A stretch of 64,000 nt of DNA from Sialis fuliginosa (GCA_961205875.1 OY540809.1:13652267-13716266); one strand, 5' to 3'. Positions 34,742-46,627 are shown, counted from the stretch's first letter. Notes: generated from the letters alone by a model not told the origin. Program-made: numbers and translations.

Positions 34742-34832
34742 AGTAGAACTACGTCTTCCCCGGCAATATTTAGGAGTAAGATAGGAAACACGAATGTAAC
34801 GAAAATATCACACTTTGAAAGCTTATACAAAA
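34742..34832 (+). repeat. Repeat fragment shared with 10433-10512
   Basis: CTACGTCTTCCCCGGC, AGTAAGATAGGAAACACG and ATATCACACTTTGAAAGC match the earlier copy in order and orientation. Confidence 0.55.
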
Positions 34833-36149
34833 AGCTAACAAATCCACTATAAAAAGACAGAAAAAGTTTTAATTTACAAAAATGGATTTATCCGGTTTTG
34901 TTCTCAAAAATTGCTGTCGTTTTTGCGCCGTTTATCGCACCCTTTAGTTTGATAGATGAAAATCGCTGACAATTACAAGATTTATATAAATTAACACAAA
35001 TACAAAGTATTATATTAGTAGCAACATAAACATTAACCGCGAATGCATTATAACAGTTACTGAAGCCCCAGCTTGTGTCAAGGTCTTTGACGTGGGTGCT
35101 CGGCCCGCTGTTGCACCAATGTTCACAATAATCAAGTAGCCGTTCTTGCTCTGGGTGCGTTGACACACACACACAAACACATACACACACGCATAGCTTT
35201 TAACGTGTTCTGATTTTTTTTTTCATAAAACTTGTTCACTCAAACTTACTTATACATATATAAATTAGCACGTTGTTTTTAGTTGACCGGTTAGCCTTGT
35301 GGTACCTTTACGTTTTGTTGATAAATATATATTATATTTAGTGCTGTTATTTGTTTATTTTTATTTTTTATAAAGTACAATTATTTTTTTGGGTAGAGTA
35401 AGGCGTAAATATCTAGGAAAATTTCATTTTTCACAGAGTATTTTTTTAGGGTCTAGTTAAGTTAAGTTTTAAATGTCTAATGATTAATTTTTAATCAATT
35501 TGCCCGCACACTAAGAATCAAAAGTCATTAGAATTTAGAATTTACACTGTATCGGTTCTAGGAAGTTCAGGAATGAAAATAGTTTAATGAAATAAATAAT
35601 AATAGACCACCAATGAACAAATACTTGGAATCAATACGTCAAAACAAATATGCATTGTTGTCTATTAATTAAATAAATAAACAACAATTTTCTAATTAAG
35701 TATTTATTGTTTGTTAATTTGTTAATGTCTAAAGTCTAAAGGATTGCAGCGTAATGCTCATGGCATTTGATAAATAATATTTATGTATTTATTAATATTT
35801 ATGATACACGTATTTATAAATTAAAAATGATATAACGAAATTATTACAGAAATTTAAAACCATACATTCTTAAGAATTGCAATTTTTTAATATTGAAACT
35901 ACTACCCCCCCCCCCCCCTCACCCTGTAGATTTGTCCGTGTTAAAGTTTCATTAAAATCAGTTTAGTTGTTTTCATGTTAAGTCAGATCAAACATAATTA
36001 AAAGTAGTAAATTGATTATCATAATAGCCTGACCTAAACTTACTGTAGGGTCTTAGACATTTTAACAAAAAAGTTCTATCAGAATCGGTACAGTAGTTTT
36101 TTACGTCGAAATAAAAAAATATATAAAATGATTTGTATACAGAAAAATA
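34833..36149. other. Mostly unique DNA, (AC)n tract
   Basis: A GC-raised patch at about 34910-35165 includes AGCCCCAGCTTGTGTCAAGG and GGGTGCTCGGCCCGCTG, then an interrupted (AC)n tract at 35163-35192. A run of 14 C lies at 35905-35918. A 100-codon minus frame is partly microsatellite-derived (poly Val-Cys start), so it is not called. Short TTAAAGTTTCATTAAAATCA-type repeat core near 35941. Confidence 0.35.
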
Positions 36150-36374
36150 TTTATAAATGCGAAATTATCTCTATCTATCTGTCTGTATGTTTGTTACATT
36201 TTCGCGGCTAAACTGCTGAACCGATTTGGTTGAAATTTGGCAGGGAGATAGCTTGCATTCTGAGGAACGACATAGACTACTTTGTATCCCGAAAATTTAT
36301 TAGATAAAAAAATGGGTGTGACATTTGTACGCATTATAGGTTATACTTTTTTGACGTAGACAAGTAACAGCTAG
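36150..36374 (+). mobile_element. Helitron-like element, family G, copy 5
   Basis: From TATAAATGCGAAATTATC, a CTATCTATCTGTCTGTATG microsatellite-like start, through CTGCTGAACCGATTTGG and TACTTTGTATCCCGAAAA to AGACAAGTAACAGCTAG before T. About 225 bp. Confidence 0.62.
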
Positions 36375-36539
36375 TTGAATATATTTTCTTTATTATTTAT
36401 ACCCTATTGATTTATGTATTAGTATTAATTAAAATTTTGTAAGCAAAAATATTTTTTTTTGGTCAATTTTGATAAAAATGCAATTTATTGAATGTATCTA
36501 AAAAAAAACTTTTTTATTGTTTTCTGTTACAAAAATAAA

Positions 36540-36890
36540 GTAAATTTTCAACCCGAGGTGCCGATATGTGGTTAAAGTTTCTAAAACACTCTGAAACTGT
36601 TACAGTACAGACACAGTTTGATTTTCCCAACCGGACTTTCCTCACTCACTTTCCGCACGATGTCCAGGTGCGGCTGACACCAAATCTCCGCAAGGATAAC
36701 ATAAGTATTACTCGCACGATCCGTATTCCCGTGGAGGATTACGGATTCCACGCGTCTATTCCCCCCCCCCCCCGCCATACTCCCACTAACGCCATGTTTA
36801 TCTTGTCCGGTTCGCCTCAATGAATTAAAGAAATGACCAAATAATTGATATAAGTTACTCGCGGGATGCACACAAGATGAGAGATCACTT
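36540..36890. other. Unique GC-raised island
   Basis: About 350 bp of clearly higher GC than its surroundings, with CCGTATTCCCGTGGAGG paired in part with TACGGATTCCACG. It has overlapping open frames on both strands (85 and 96 codons), neither recognised. A run of 13 C interrupts it at 36761-36773. It may be regulatory DNA or an exon of an unidentified gene. Confidence 0.3.
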
Positions 36891-37049
36891 GGGATACGTG
36901 GCTTGCTCTTTTAATTGTTACATTTTGACAGTGATGGTTTTATTTTGTATTAGGGCAATGGCGTTCTCAGGATTTTTTAGGGAGGAGGGATTTTTTTTAT
37001 GGAAGTGCCATTGATATACAGAGTGTTTGGTTCGGCGATACGAATTAGA

Positions 37050-37150
37050 GCTGGACGCGGGCCGTGAATTCTTCGAGCGGGCGTGATCGTGAGTTAAATT
37101 AAAACAACCGTGCGTGAGTACATTTTTATCGTGCGTGATTCCGTGAGTAT
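37050..37150 (+). repeat. Cluster of six CGTGA words
   Basis: CGTGA occurs at 37063, 37082, 37088, 37113, 37134 and 37142, all on the plus strand, next to CTGGACGCGGGCC. This looks like the subterminal repeat array of an hAT-like element end. No partner end was found. Confidence 0.45.
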
Positions 37151-38068
37151 ATTTTGAAGATAATTTTTTTTATAAACTTATTTGATCTTTTTTTTAATAT
37201 CTGAACTAATAATGCATAAATATAATAATGTTTTAAAACGAATTTTGACATTAAAAATTATAGTATAAAAAATAAATGTTATTTTTAGAAACACTTTCAC
37301 ATGGTCAGTATTGCCAACTATATCAGAACACCAAAAAAAGATTTAAAAATGCATTGTAGCATTATTTTCTTATTGTTTTGTTTGCTATTACTGTACTAGA
37401 ATACAATTTAGAAGAAAATAATTTGAATATGAAATATACTACACAATATATTGCACGTAAAAACATTAATTTTCATCATTTCAAGTTCAAAAATGATTAC
37501 TCTCACATACGTATTTGTAAACTCTTCTCTTTTGCCGTCCTCTTGGGGTAATTTATAGTAAAATATAAAAAAAAAATGTTTTACTATTAATATCTATACT
37601 AGCTCTTACCCCCCCCCCCCCCCTTAAAAATTGCTACCTAATGCAAGCCGTAATTGTGATTAAATGCATTTTTGACTACTCTTATCTATATTCATTTCAT
37701 ATTTAGGCGCAATTTACTTTCAAACAAATAACTTAATATTTATTACTTCTCAGTAAATACAACGGCACATTGTCTCTTTTTCAAACCCCAAAAAACTTAC
37801 CGGCACCATCATCTTGTTTAATTTCAAGTTGCCCGCTATTATACTGTAATATATGTTTTATGTATACGGCCGACTAGAGAAGTCAGTTTTTACATATGAA
37901 GATTTCCGACTGCTTCTTTGTGTCGTCGTCTGTCTCGTAGCGTTACTTGAATATCAAATCCTGTCTAGCTTCAGTTCAAAGAGAGACTGCATCTAATGTT
38001 TTGATTGGTAGAATCCGATTACTCATATACGAACTTTTTTTGTTTTTCTGTTGCTGAATATATTTTAG
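37151..38068. other. AT-rich DNA, no gene seen
   Basis: No gene. A run of 15 C lies at 37609-37623. A modestly GC-raised patch near 37860-37990 is unassigned. Confidence 0.4.
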
Positions 38069-38070
38069 TA

Positions 38071-38795
38071 CAGTAAAAGCTCCTTATTCGCGCTTCCTTC
38101 ATTCGCGTTTTCACTATATTCGCGGCTAAAGATTTCTTTATTCACGGATCTAATCAGTACATACATAATAATAAAAAGGATTCCAATAGGTATCCAACCC
38201 AATATCCTTTGTAAACGCCGTCAAATGGACTAATAAAAAAGTAAAATAGACCTGATTACAACTTTGCCTAAAGTATGTTGTTAAGGAAGTATGGGATGTA
38301 TTTCAAAATGCTACCAAATATATGAAAATTGGTTGGAATGTTCCCAATAGCATTCTTATGCAATAGACAAAATATTAAATTGATTCACTAAGCCCTTTAG
38401 GAAATATATTGATTTAAATTTAACATGTGTTCTTATGGGAAACTGATATTTTTCGACATTTTTTAGGTAAAACACACGAAGTCTTATTTTTAAGAGGCAA
38501 ATTGCTAATGCCACTGCTGAATATCAGTCTGAATTGAAGGAGCTTTTAAAAACTGCCAAGCAAGAAAAAATTACAAAATTCTTTAAACCATTGCCTAAGC
38601 CTGAAGATAATAATTAATCAATATGGTCAAAAACTTCATTTAAATTGATTTTTTTATATTGTATTTGTTTATTTATTTTGTCACCTAGGGACGTATCCCC
38701 TATAATCCCATATAAATTACCATTCCGTATTCACGGTTTCTGTATTCGCGGCATATTTATGGAACATATACCCCGCGAATAAAGAGCTTTTACTG
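38071..38795 (+). mobile_element. Pogo/Tigger-like element relic
   Basis: A 725-bp element flanked by TA (38069-38070 and 38796-38797). TIRs are CAGTAAAAGCTCCTTATTCG at the left and CGAATAAAGAGCTTTTACTG at the right, about 22 bp with CG, then further ATTCGCG/ATTCACG words inside both ends. The interior retains a decayed transposase tail. Size shows that most of an original 2-3-kb element is deleted. CAGT-type ends, TA duplications and the tail peptide together place it in the pogo branch of Tc1/mariner. Confidence 0.85.
38471..38617 (+). pseudogene. C-terminal fragment of pogo-like transposase
   Basis: The 48-codon open frame just before the right end of the TA-flanked element ends in QEKITKFFKPLPKPEDNN and a stop. 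QEKITKFF matches the PCNA-interacting (PIP) box pattern Q-x-x-I-x-x-F-F. A PCNA-binding motif at the C-terminus is a described property of Drosophila pogo transposase. Upstream, about 38280-38366, another frame reads VKEVWDVFQNATKYMKIGWN, reminiscent of the region after the catalytic core in Tigger/pogo proteins. It lies beyond stops and in a different frame, so the gene is broken. The catalytic DDD residues and the DNA-binding half are absent. The fragment has no start codon. Confidence 0.6.
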
Positions 38796-38797
38796 TA

Positions 38798-39664
38798 TTA
38801 GTTTCCACGTGGCTTCACCTGTGTGTATAACATAATCTTTGATTTCAACTATTTTTGTAAATTTTCATTAATTCGTGTCGGCTGTAAAAAAATATATAGC
38901 CTATAGAATTAATCTTTATAACGGTTAAAATAAAATCAAAATCAGTTTAGTTGAAAAAAAAACAGACAGACTGACAAAGATGTATAGATTCACATAAGTA
39001 TCGGAAAAAATATAATTAGTCTTTATTAATGTAATTACAGAAAAGTGGTTCTTTAAAATTGCAGAAGACAAATATCAAAATAAATATATTTTCTAACAAA
39101 AATACGTTTTTATTTAATTTAATTGAAATTCAACGAAAATTTTTATCAAAAGTATAATTACAGCTTTAAAACAATTGCCGTTAAAAAGCATGCAGTCGTA
39201 ATAAATTTTATTTTCCAATAAAATATTTCGATTTCTTATATTTGCATTGTATTGATTACATTAAAAATGTATTTAATGTGATTAGTAAATATTTTATGTA
39301 AAATGTACACTAAAAATAATCTTATTTACTAACCTGCCCACTACATAACTTAATGAATTCTTCTATAGTTCAGACAACTTAGAATAGGTTAAAAATATTA
39401 CTTATAATGATTTATTGATATTATAATTGTTATTCTAAAATGTTAAAGGTTTAAATAGATTGCAAATGACTTACAAAGTGAGTAGAAAGTAATTATGATA
39501 TTGTATACATTGAAATAGATATCTTATTTTATAAGTTAATGAGACTGCAGTGTCTCTAATAGTTCACGGACTTCTAGTTTTAAACAGGGTTGTACAACAA
39601 ATTAATATAAATATGAATATGAGTTAATCCCAATATATCTACTGTACATACATCTTATAGTACA
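38798..39664. other. AT-rich DNA, no gene seen
   Basis: A short patch near 38930-38990 (AATCAGTTTAGTTG, then ACAGACAGACTGACAAAG) belongs to the widespread core shared by several repeats. Nothing else is supported. Confidence 0.4.
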
Positions 39665-40110
39665 TATTCTCAAAATGATAAAAAAATGGAACCCTTGTAA
39701 GATCACTTTGTTGTCCGTCTGTCTGCCCGTCAAGATCCGTTTATCAGGAACGGCTAGAGGTATAAGGTTGAAATTAATATCAAATATTAAGGTCTACAGT
39801 CTCATATATAGTCCTGTATAAAATTCAAATTTCTAACTCATTCCAATAAAGAGATACTGCCCCTATAGGGTACTTTCCATTGATCTAGAATCTTGAAATT
39901 TGGTACGAAGGATAAGGTCTCATAACACAGATAAAGAAACAAATTCGAAAATAATTAATTTCTAATTCTGTGTGCAATTATTACGTGATAAACAACATAA
40001 TTTTGCGATTTATTTCCTACAGCGTCTACGTAATTAACTATTGTCAATAATTAAGTTTTATATAACGATACGGAACCGTCAGGGCGCGAGTTCTACTTGC
40101 ACTTGTTCGT
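39665..40110 (+). repeat. Interspersed repeat ending CGGAACCGTCAGGGCGCGAG
   Basis: About 445 bp with a GTCCGTCTGTCTGCCCGTC start, GATCTAGAATCTTGAAATTT and GGTACGAAGGATAAGG in the middle and TACGGAACCGTCAGGGCGCG then AGTTCTACTTGCACTTG at the end. From memory, very similar tails (CGGAACCCTC...GCGCGAGTCCGACTCGCACTTGG) are abundant in Lepidoptera. Non-coding here. The class is not resolved. Confidence 0.55.
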
Positions 40111-41140
40111 CTTTTTCAAATAAATATGAATTTTAGAACGTTCATGTTTAAATAATCTTTAACGTCCTTAAAAATTTAGGAAACTACTACCGAAAACAAA
40201 TCTAATGTTATCTCACCATACTCTTATTGAACAGAGTGTACTTTTTCTATCACCAGTGCACGTTTTTAACGTTCGGTACATTGGCAGCAAACTTTGCTGC
40301 CAAACTCGTACTTTTTTGTAAGAAAAACTTTTAAATTCAATTGAGAATGAGTTTTTACATTTTTTTGTATGACTACATTCTGTTATGCATATATTTCGTT
40401 ACTACATTCCTGTTTGATACAATAAAAAAATTAATGGATGTGTAAATTTGATTTACATCAATCATTTTTATATGAATAGTGAGAAAATGTTCATGTCATA
40501 AAATCGATAATAATACTGCATGGAAATGTATAAATTTAATGATATTACGTATTTATTATATTCAGTATAAAACATTAATTTAATAATATTTGTATGTAAA
40601 TATTTTTAACAGTTATTTTTTTTTTCTATGTAAAGTGATTTGATTAAAAAATCAATACCTTTTTATTCAATAACTCCATTCTATAACTTTTTTCTTTTGA
40701 ATACTAAAATATAATTATAATAATTATGCTTACTCAATTTAAAATGAAAAGCTTCAAGACGCATACGTTTATTTTGTAGTGCAATCCTTGTCTTCTGGGT
40801 GTAAGCAATCTGAATGGGATATCGAAAAATGTATACTTAATACTTAATTATTTGGCAATCAAAAAAAGGTGGATTCAATCGTGTATAATGGTAAATAAAA
40901 AGTTAGAAGAAACATAATAAACTTTTTTTCGGTCGTCGTCTAAAAAGACGACAGTGGCGAAAATTTAGATAAGAGAAGATCAAAAAAAGTCATTTAAAAT
41001 CTATTTCTATTTTTTTATATTCTTCTGGCAGGAGAAGACTCGCAGAAAATCCTGGCGACCCGGGGGGGGGGGGCATGGTTACTTTTTCATCATTCAAAAC
41101 CCATTTTATTCTTACAGAAAATATATTTTATATTTAAAAC
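40111..41140. other. AT-rich DNA, one short hairpin
   Basis: No gene. GTCGTCTAAAAAGACGAC at about 40936-40953 is a perfect short hairpin, followed by CAGTGGCGAAAATTT, which resembles an hAT-type end. A run of 12 G lies at 41062-41073. Confidence 0.4.
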
Positions 41141-41330
41141 TATTATCCGCGACTTCGTCTACGTGAAATGTGTATTTTTTTTATCTAATCAATTTTTCGG
41201 GATACAAAGTAACATACGCCCTTTCTCGGTGTACACGTCATCTCCCTTCCAAATTTCATCAATATTGGTTCAGCGGTTTAGCCGTGAAAAGGTAACAAAG
41301 AGTTACTTTCGCATTTATAATATTAGTGTA
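41141..41330 (-). mobile_element. Helitron-like element, family G, copy 6
   Basis: The reverse complement carries CTTTTCACGGCTAAACCGCT, GAACCAATATTGATGAAATT, TACTTTGTATCCCGAAAAAT and ends with GTAGACGAAGTCGCGG. The terminal CTAG is lost. About 190 bp. Confidence 0.58.
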
Positions 41331-41865
41331 GAAGTATGAATTGTATATGTAAATACATATCTACAAATCACGTAAATTTACGGTTTCATCTGTATTAAAT
41401 ATATATTAGACATGGTGCATTTAAATGCAGTGTGGGCATTGTATACGAAGGTCCTTGAAAAAATACTACACACATAATATTTGTGTAAATGATTGACGCC
41501 TATATGAATATGTGGGTGGCTACTTACTAAAAACTTTCAAAACACTAAACCGGTTTCAAAGTGTTGTGCACACAATGGTGCATCGTAGGGCTCGGTCAGG
41601 GCTGCGCCCCCATGGGGTTTATCAGAACATCCATTGGCGCCTGTCGAATCAACTTACCTATAAATTATTTGTGTATATTTTTAAATTTAAAAACATAAAT
41701 ATAATAACTTTATAAAAAATAAATAAATATGTAGGTTCTTGCTATGTTTACTGGAAAGTACTACTTCTTTTGTTTCGGTTCTGTTGTAAAATTTGTAAAA
41801 AATTGGTAACAAGAAATAGAAACATTAATAAGTAATAATTAATATTTTTATTGTTTTTAAATAAA
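41331..41865. other. No gene seen
   Basis: A small GC-raised patch at 41570-41645 (GGGCTCGGTCAGGGCTGCGC) is unassigned. A 67-codon frame across it is not recognised. Confidence 0.35.
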
Positions 41866-42172
41866 AACAGTTTAGTTTAGCTAGTAAAACTTAGCTAGTA
41901 AAATTTGCTAGCTAGCAAGCACTTCCAAATGAGGTTTCAAACCTATCTGACAGTTCTCTTTAAGTTTCATGAAATGTTTGATAATTTTCGCGCACGCGTG
42001 GTATGTAAACACCAACGCTATTAAAACAGTGGCGATATTATGAAAATTATTTTATACGGTCAGAGTCGTCAACTGTGTTACAATAAGTTGAAGTATCACT
42101 GCTTTAAATTCCATAGATACTATCACAGAATTAATACCTCATTTGAAAGTGCTTGCTAGCTAGTAAATTTAT
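41866..42172 (+). mobile_element. MITE family H, copy 1
   Basis: About 300 bp sharing with 43677-43963 the blocks TTTCATGAAATGTTTNANAA, TTTTCGCGCACGCGTGG, TATGTAAACACCAAC and TACAATAAGTTGAAGTATCA. Its ends have drifted or rearranged: AGCTAG words are repeated several times at the left, and the right end is AGTGCTTGCTAGCTAG. Confidence 0.75.
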
Positions 42173-43674
42173 TGATTTGGAATATATGTAAAATTAACTG
42201 CTCATTCCGGGAAAATATTAATAATCTCGAAAAATTATTATTTGCCGAGATAATAAACAAATGCACTACACTTTTTTTTTAATTTTAAATAATCAAATAT
42301 TTTTGAAAATGTGAGGAAGTAATTATAATATATTGTAATATATAATATATTATATACTTAATAATAATAATAATATAATAGTAGTGACGTTAAATATAAA
42401 TAAAAACTAACTTGTTTGTCTAAACGTCAAAATTTATTTAAGAAAAGGTAATCGCAAGCTTTCGATTCACAAACAAGTTTGTTTTTACTTAATAATAATA
42501 TATATAATTATAATATTTATCACAGTGGTTCTAAATCTTTGTAAACTGGAGGACCCCTATAACTTGTTATAATAGAAATATTTTACGCCTACATTTTAGA
42601 TTGTGTTTTTAGATTGAAAATAATTAAAATTTATTAATTAAAAAAATTTTGCAAAAAAAATATACCTATACGAATTGATTTCAGGTGATTATAGTGAACC
42701 CCTCTTTCTGTTATTTGCGGACGCCTATGAGAACAGGTAGATTTTGTCACAAAACGTCCAATCAAGAACAACGCAATATAAAAGGTCTATTTTTGTCTCA
42801 TGTATTGTATTTGATATACCTATTCTTAGTGGCTTTTTTTTATGATCTAACCACGGAATGGTGGTGATTTAAATTTAAAATTGTTGTGGTACACGTTGAG
42901 GAAAATTAGATTTTTTGTTTTTAATGTGGTTAATGTTATTGATATAGATGTGTGACTATAATTACATTTATACATGATTTTTTTTATAACAATAAAAAAA
43001 TTTGCTTCGATGTTGAAATTGTTAGACATAGGTAGGGTGATTTGAATGTCTAAAGATCTTTTTAAAAGTATAATATATTACATAATATTATATTATAGTG
43101 CACATAATCCATTTTGGTAGTTTTTTTGCCAGATTATCTGTTTTGTATGATTTCCACTGTTAAAAAACATAATATATTTTAAATCTATATGTATATAGCA
43201 TCATGGATTGGCCATAAAATACACATATTACGTTTTACGATATTTGGCATAAAAAGTACCAAAATTTGACATAATTAACTTTATATCAATCGATAATATG
43301 GATACTGTAATATGCTCTTTAACGTAAACTTTGTACATTAACCCATCAATGGCCAGATTTTTTTATTTGTTTGATAAATATACATATGTAATATAGTTTT
43401 TCACCAACAAACATTTATCAAAAAATTAATTTTTGAAAACGAACAATATATTTTCAGATCGTGGACCGTGGTATGTTTACTATCAAATATAGAGAAATAA
43501 AATGATCCCCAAATGTGGTTCGTGGTACTATATGTATTAAGAGAAGTTTATTCGTTTAAATAGTATACATTAAATATTTTTTGAATTGAATACTTTTTTA
43601 GCAAGCCAGTGAGTTGGAATAACCTCGACAGATTTAAAAATTCGACACGTTTTGAGTAGATGTATAATGTCCGG
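42173..43674. other. AT-rich DNA with terminus-like fragments
   Basis: CAGTGGTTCTAAATCTTTG followed by GGAGGACCCC near 42523 resembles an hAT end. TTAACCCATCAATGGCCAG at 43340-43358 resembles a piggyBac-type end. Neither has an opposite end. No gene. Confidence 0.35.
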
Positions 43675-43676
43675 TA

Positions 43677-43963
43677 TTATAAAGGAGCTAGCAAAATTTA
43701 CTAGCCAGCCAGAATTTTTAAATGAGGTTTCTAATCTATACGACAGTTCTCCTTTAGTTTCATGAAATGTTTAACAATTTTCGCGCACGCGTGGTATGTA
43801 AACACCAACAGTATTAAAACAGTGGCGATATTATGAAAATTATTTTGTACGGTCAGAGTCGCCAACTGTGTTACAATAAGTTGAAGTATCACTGCTCTAA
43901 ATTCCATAGATTCTATCACAGAATTAATACCTCATTTGAAAGTGCTTGCTAGCTCCTTTATAA
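43677..43963 (+). mobile_element. MITE family H, copy 2 (best preserved)
   Basis: A 287-bp element flanked by TA (43675-43676 and 43964-43965). TIRs are TTATAAAGGAGCTAGCA and TGCTAGCTCCTTTATAA, a perfect 17-bp match. The interior is nearly identical to copy 1, including the CpG-rich TTTTCGCGCACGCGTGG. The short minus-strand frame is incidental. Confidence 0.88.
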
Positions 43964-43965
43964 TA

Positions 43966-44638
43966 CTGGATATAAGAGAAAGATGGATGAATAACACATG
44001 CGTACAAATCACTTTACGTCGGTTATACATGAGTGAGAGAGATGAGTAAATGTACAAGAAAAAGATTGACGAATGCGTACAAGTCAGTGTACGTTGATGT
44101 CAAGCTGCATGTCTTGTATACGGTTTTTGTGTTAAAATAATACGTTTGATTATTACAATAATATTTTGCTTTATTTATTTACTTCTCTTGGTTAATGAAA
44201 ACAAAAGAAGTTTCATTGCAACTTTTTTTATATTCGAGTAGGTCTAGCGTTCTACTATATGTACATAATATGTATATTATAAAAAAATCATCCCACTCAG
44301 TTTCAACAATAATAAAATGTTAATATCTACCTGATATAATATAGGTTACTCTGTAATGCTCTGTTAACTGCAAATTCATTTAATGTTGCATAAATTTTTT
44401 AATCTTCGCCTGTCGTGCATTCGATAGTGTCCTCGTTTTATAGCAGTAACTAATTTTGTTTGAAATTGTTGTCGTTCGTATGGAAAATATTATTAACCAA
44501 TCACATATACGCGCTCGTTAATCGAATGTGGCATGTGATAAAAATTGATGCGGTCATTGAGCTGGTAATATTACGCTTATTACGATAGCTAATTTAGACA
44601 CTAAATAAATGCGTGAATAATTATAGAATATCTAGTGT
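43966..44638. other. Unique DNA, possible regulatory patch
   Basis: About 44450-44610 is richer in mixed sequence than its surroundings: ACCAATCACATATACGCGC, GAATGTGGCATGTGATAAAA, ATTGATGCGGTCATTGAGC. It lacks repeat relatives here. The TGATAAA and ATTGATG words are of homeodomain-cofactor type. No gene. Confidence 0.25.
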
Positions 44639-45003
44639 TATTAACCCTTAGTGTGTGAATGAAGATGACATTAACCCTTGTGAAAAATAATTACTTATTT
44701 CTAAGCGTAGTAAATAGTAATTAACATAAATAATTAAAAAAATAAATACGGGATTTTTAAACCTGCGAATGAACATCACGATATTAACCCTTGTAGTAGT
44801 GAGTCTTTTTAATAGTTGAAAAAAATACTTCTAAGGGCAGTACAGAGAGATTTTCATAAGTTATTAAAGAAAGAATGACATAATTGTTAATCCTTGGTGT
44901 TTGTATGAAGATTATATAGAAAAACAACCCAGAAAATAATACATTTTTTCTACACAATAAAGAGAGATTTTCATAAATAATTAAAGAACGAAATATGCGA
45001 TTG
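44639..45003 (+). repeat. Degenerate tandem array with TTAACCCTT
   Basis: About three units of 105-120 bp. TTAACCCTT or its variant occurs near 44640, 44672, 44784 and 44889 (TTAATCCTT), and a block like GAGAGATTTTCATAANTNATT follows in the later units. Non-coding. Confidence 0.6.
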
Positions 45004-45107
45004 TTGATCATTTAAAAAATTCCAAGAATTATCAGTCAAGCAGAAAAAATCAAAAACAATTGACTCTCTTAATCACTCTCCTTAAATTTGATAGGGATAT
45101 CCATAAA

Positions 45108-45506
45108 CAAGGAAAGATATAGAACTATACTATATAATAATACATTACCTAGCATTGTTACCATATCGCTCCACGAGTCATTGGCGTGTCATTTGGATTT
45201 TAAAATAAATATCAATTGTTTTGAATTATCAAATTAATTAATAATAAATGTTTTTTTATTGTCTTTAAACGTATTTAAGTTATAATTGATTAACAGAGAA
45301 ACGTCTTATGTATTTGGAACCATCATCTCTCATACATACCAGTTTAATTTAAAACATATTTGCATATTATAAATTTTCAACTGACGCCTTTGAGATAATA
45401 TGTATGGAAATAACGAAAGTGACATTTAAAAAAAATGGCCGCCGTAAAATTTTGGTAACAGTTTCAAATATGTACTAACATTGATTATTATGTCTCTCCT
45501 AATTTA
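45108..45506 (+). mobile_element. MITE family I, copy 1 (unoccupied TTAA)
   Basis: About 400 bp matching 53908-54545 almost end to end: TTACCATATCGCTCCACGAG, TCATTGGCGT, AATTTTCAACTGACG and ATGGCCGCCGTAAAATTTTG in order. Ends resemble the pair AAGGAAAGAT and GTCTCTCCTAAT. At 45423-45431 the sequence GTGACATTTAA runs straight into AAAATGGCCGCC; the other copy carries an insertion at this point. Confidence 0.75.
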
Positions 45507-46627
45507 ATATTTGTTTGGGGGCAGAAAATGATTTGAACCAATCGAAGTAGATTTCTTAATCAAATTTTTTATAAACATGTTTTGTTATTAGTATAGTTCA
45601 TGAGTTATTAACCCGTATGATTACATCGTATAAAAAAGTATCTGTCACTTTTATCAACACATATGCATACAGTTGCGATACTTTGCGACAGTTTCTGCAA
45701 ATGGAAAATTCATTGTTGTTTCCTCGGTAGAGAGCGTGGGGGTATGTAGCCGCTTGTGCAGCGGATATCCTGCTGCCAGCGCCGCCTTAGATAACTAAAG
45801 TTATTTATTTGTTAAATGTGTCATGTGTGCGCACTGACGTCGGAAAACGATGTTCTACTGTTTGCAAATCTGCTTGCGTTATCAAATTTTGTTGAAATAA
45901 AAACATATGAATGTTTTAAATAATTTTATATGTAAACATTGTGTAGTTATTTTGTTATGGGTTATGTTTGGAAGCCAAAATTAGTTCACTTGCCACTGAC
46001 CTCGCACAAAAACAATGGATTTTTACCTAACTTGGTGGCGCAACCTATGAAAACATTTATAGACATATTTTTTTTTAAAATGAGAAAATGTATAAGAAAG
46101 TTATGCGGTAGTCACCCACAGTAGTTTGTTTTCTATACAAAGTAATGTATTTATACGTACAATTAGAAGAGCATGCGGATTTAATTAGCGAAACAAGAAA
46201 ATGGGAATAATAAATAATTCTATAGTATCAATGTGCATTATTTATTTTTAATATTAGTTAGGTTTGCTTACGTCAACTCCGGTAGGTAATAATAATCAAT
46301 ATTACGGCTAATTGTTAAATATTATGCATATATAATTGCATTACTTGTGTGTATGTAATAATATGCATATAAATGATAATAGTCGTATGGGTTTACAATT
46401 ATAGTAAATATAATGTACGTAGGTCAATGAAAATAATGATAAAAGAGAAAATCTGGGATATTATTAATATTATTATTATTTGTTGTTTTCAAAAAAGTTC
46501 AATATATGCACTAGTATATTTAGTCATGCAACTTCTGAGACAGGTTCAAAAGTTATGGTTATTTTTATCTAGAATTTTGAAAAATCGAATACTTATGATT
46601 ATTTAGTAATTTATGATTTTCCTTTCA
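45507..46627. other. No gene seen; GC-raised patch at 45715-45860
   Basis: The patch GAGAGCGTGGGGGTATGTAG, CTGCTGCCAGCGCCGCC and GTGCGCACTGACGTCGG has no relative in the window and could be regulatory. A short family E fragment (AGGTTCAAAAGTTATGG) lies near 46544. Confidence 0.3.

Noticed and set aside
36566-36871. Overlapping 85- and 96-codon frames on opposite strands
   Set aside because: Overlap on both strands is expected in a GC-raised patch lacking stops. No motif was recognised, and a poly-C run makes the Pro and Gly runs.
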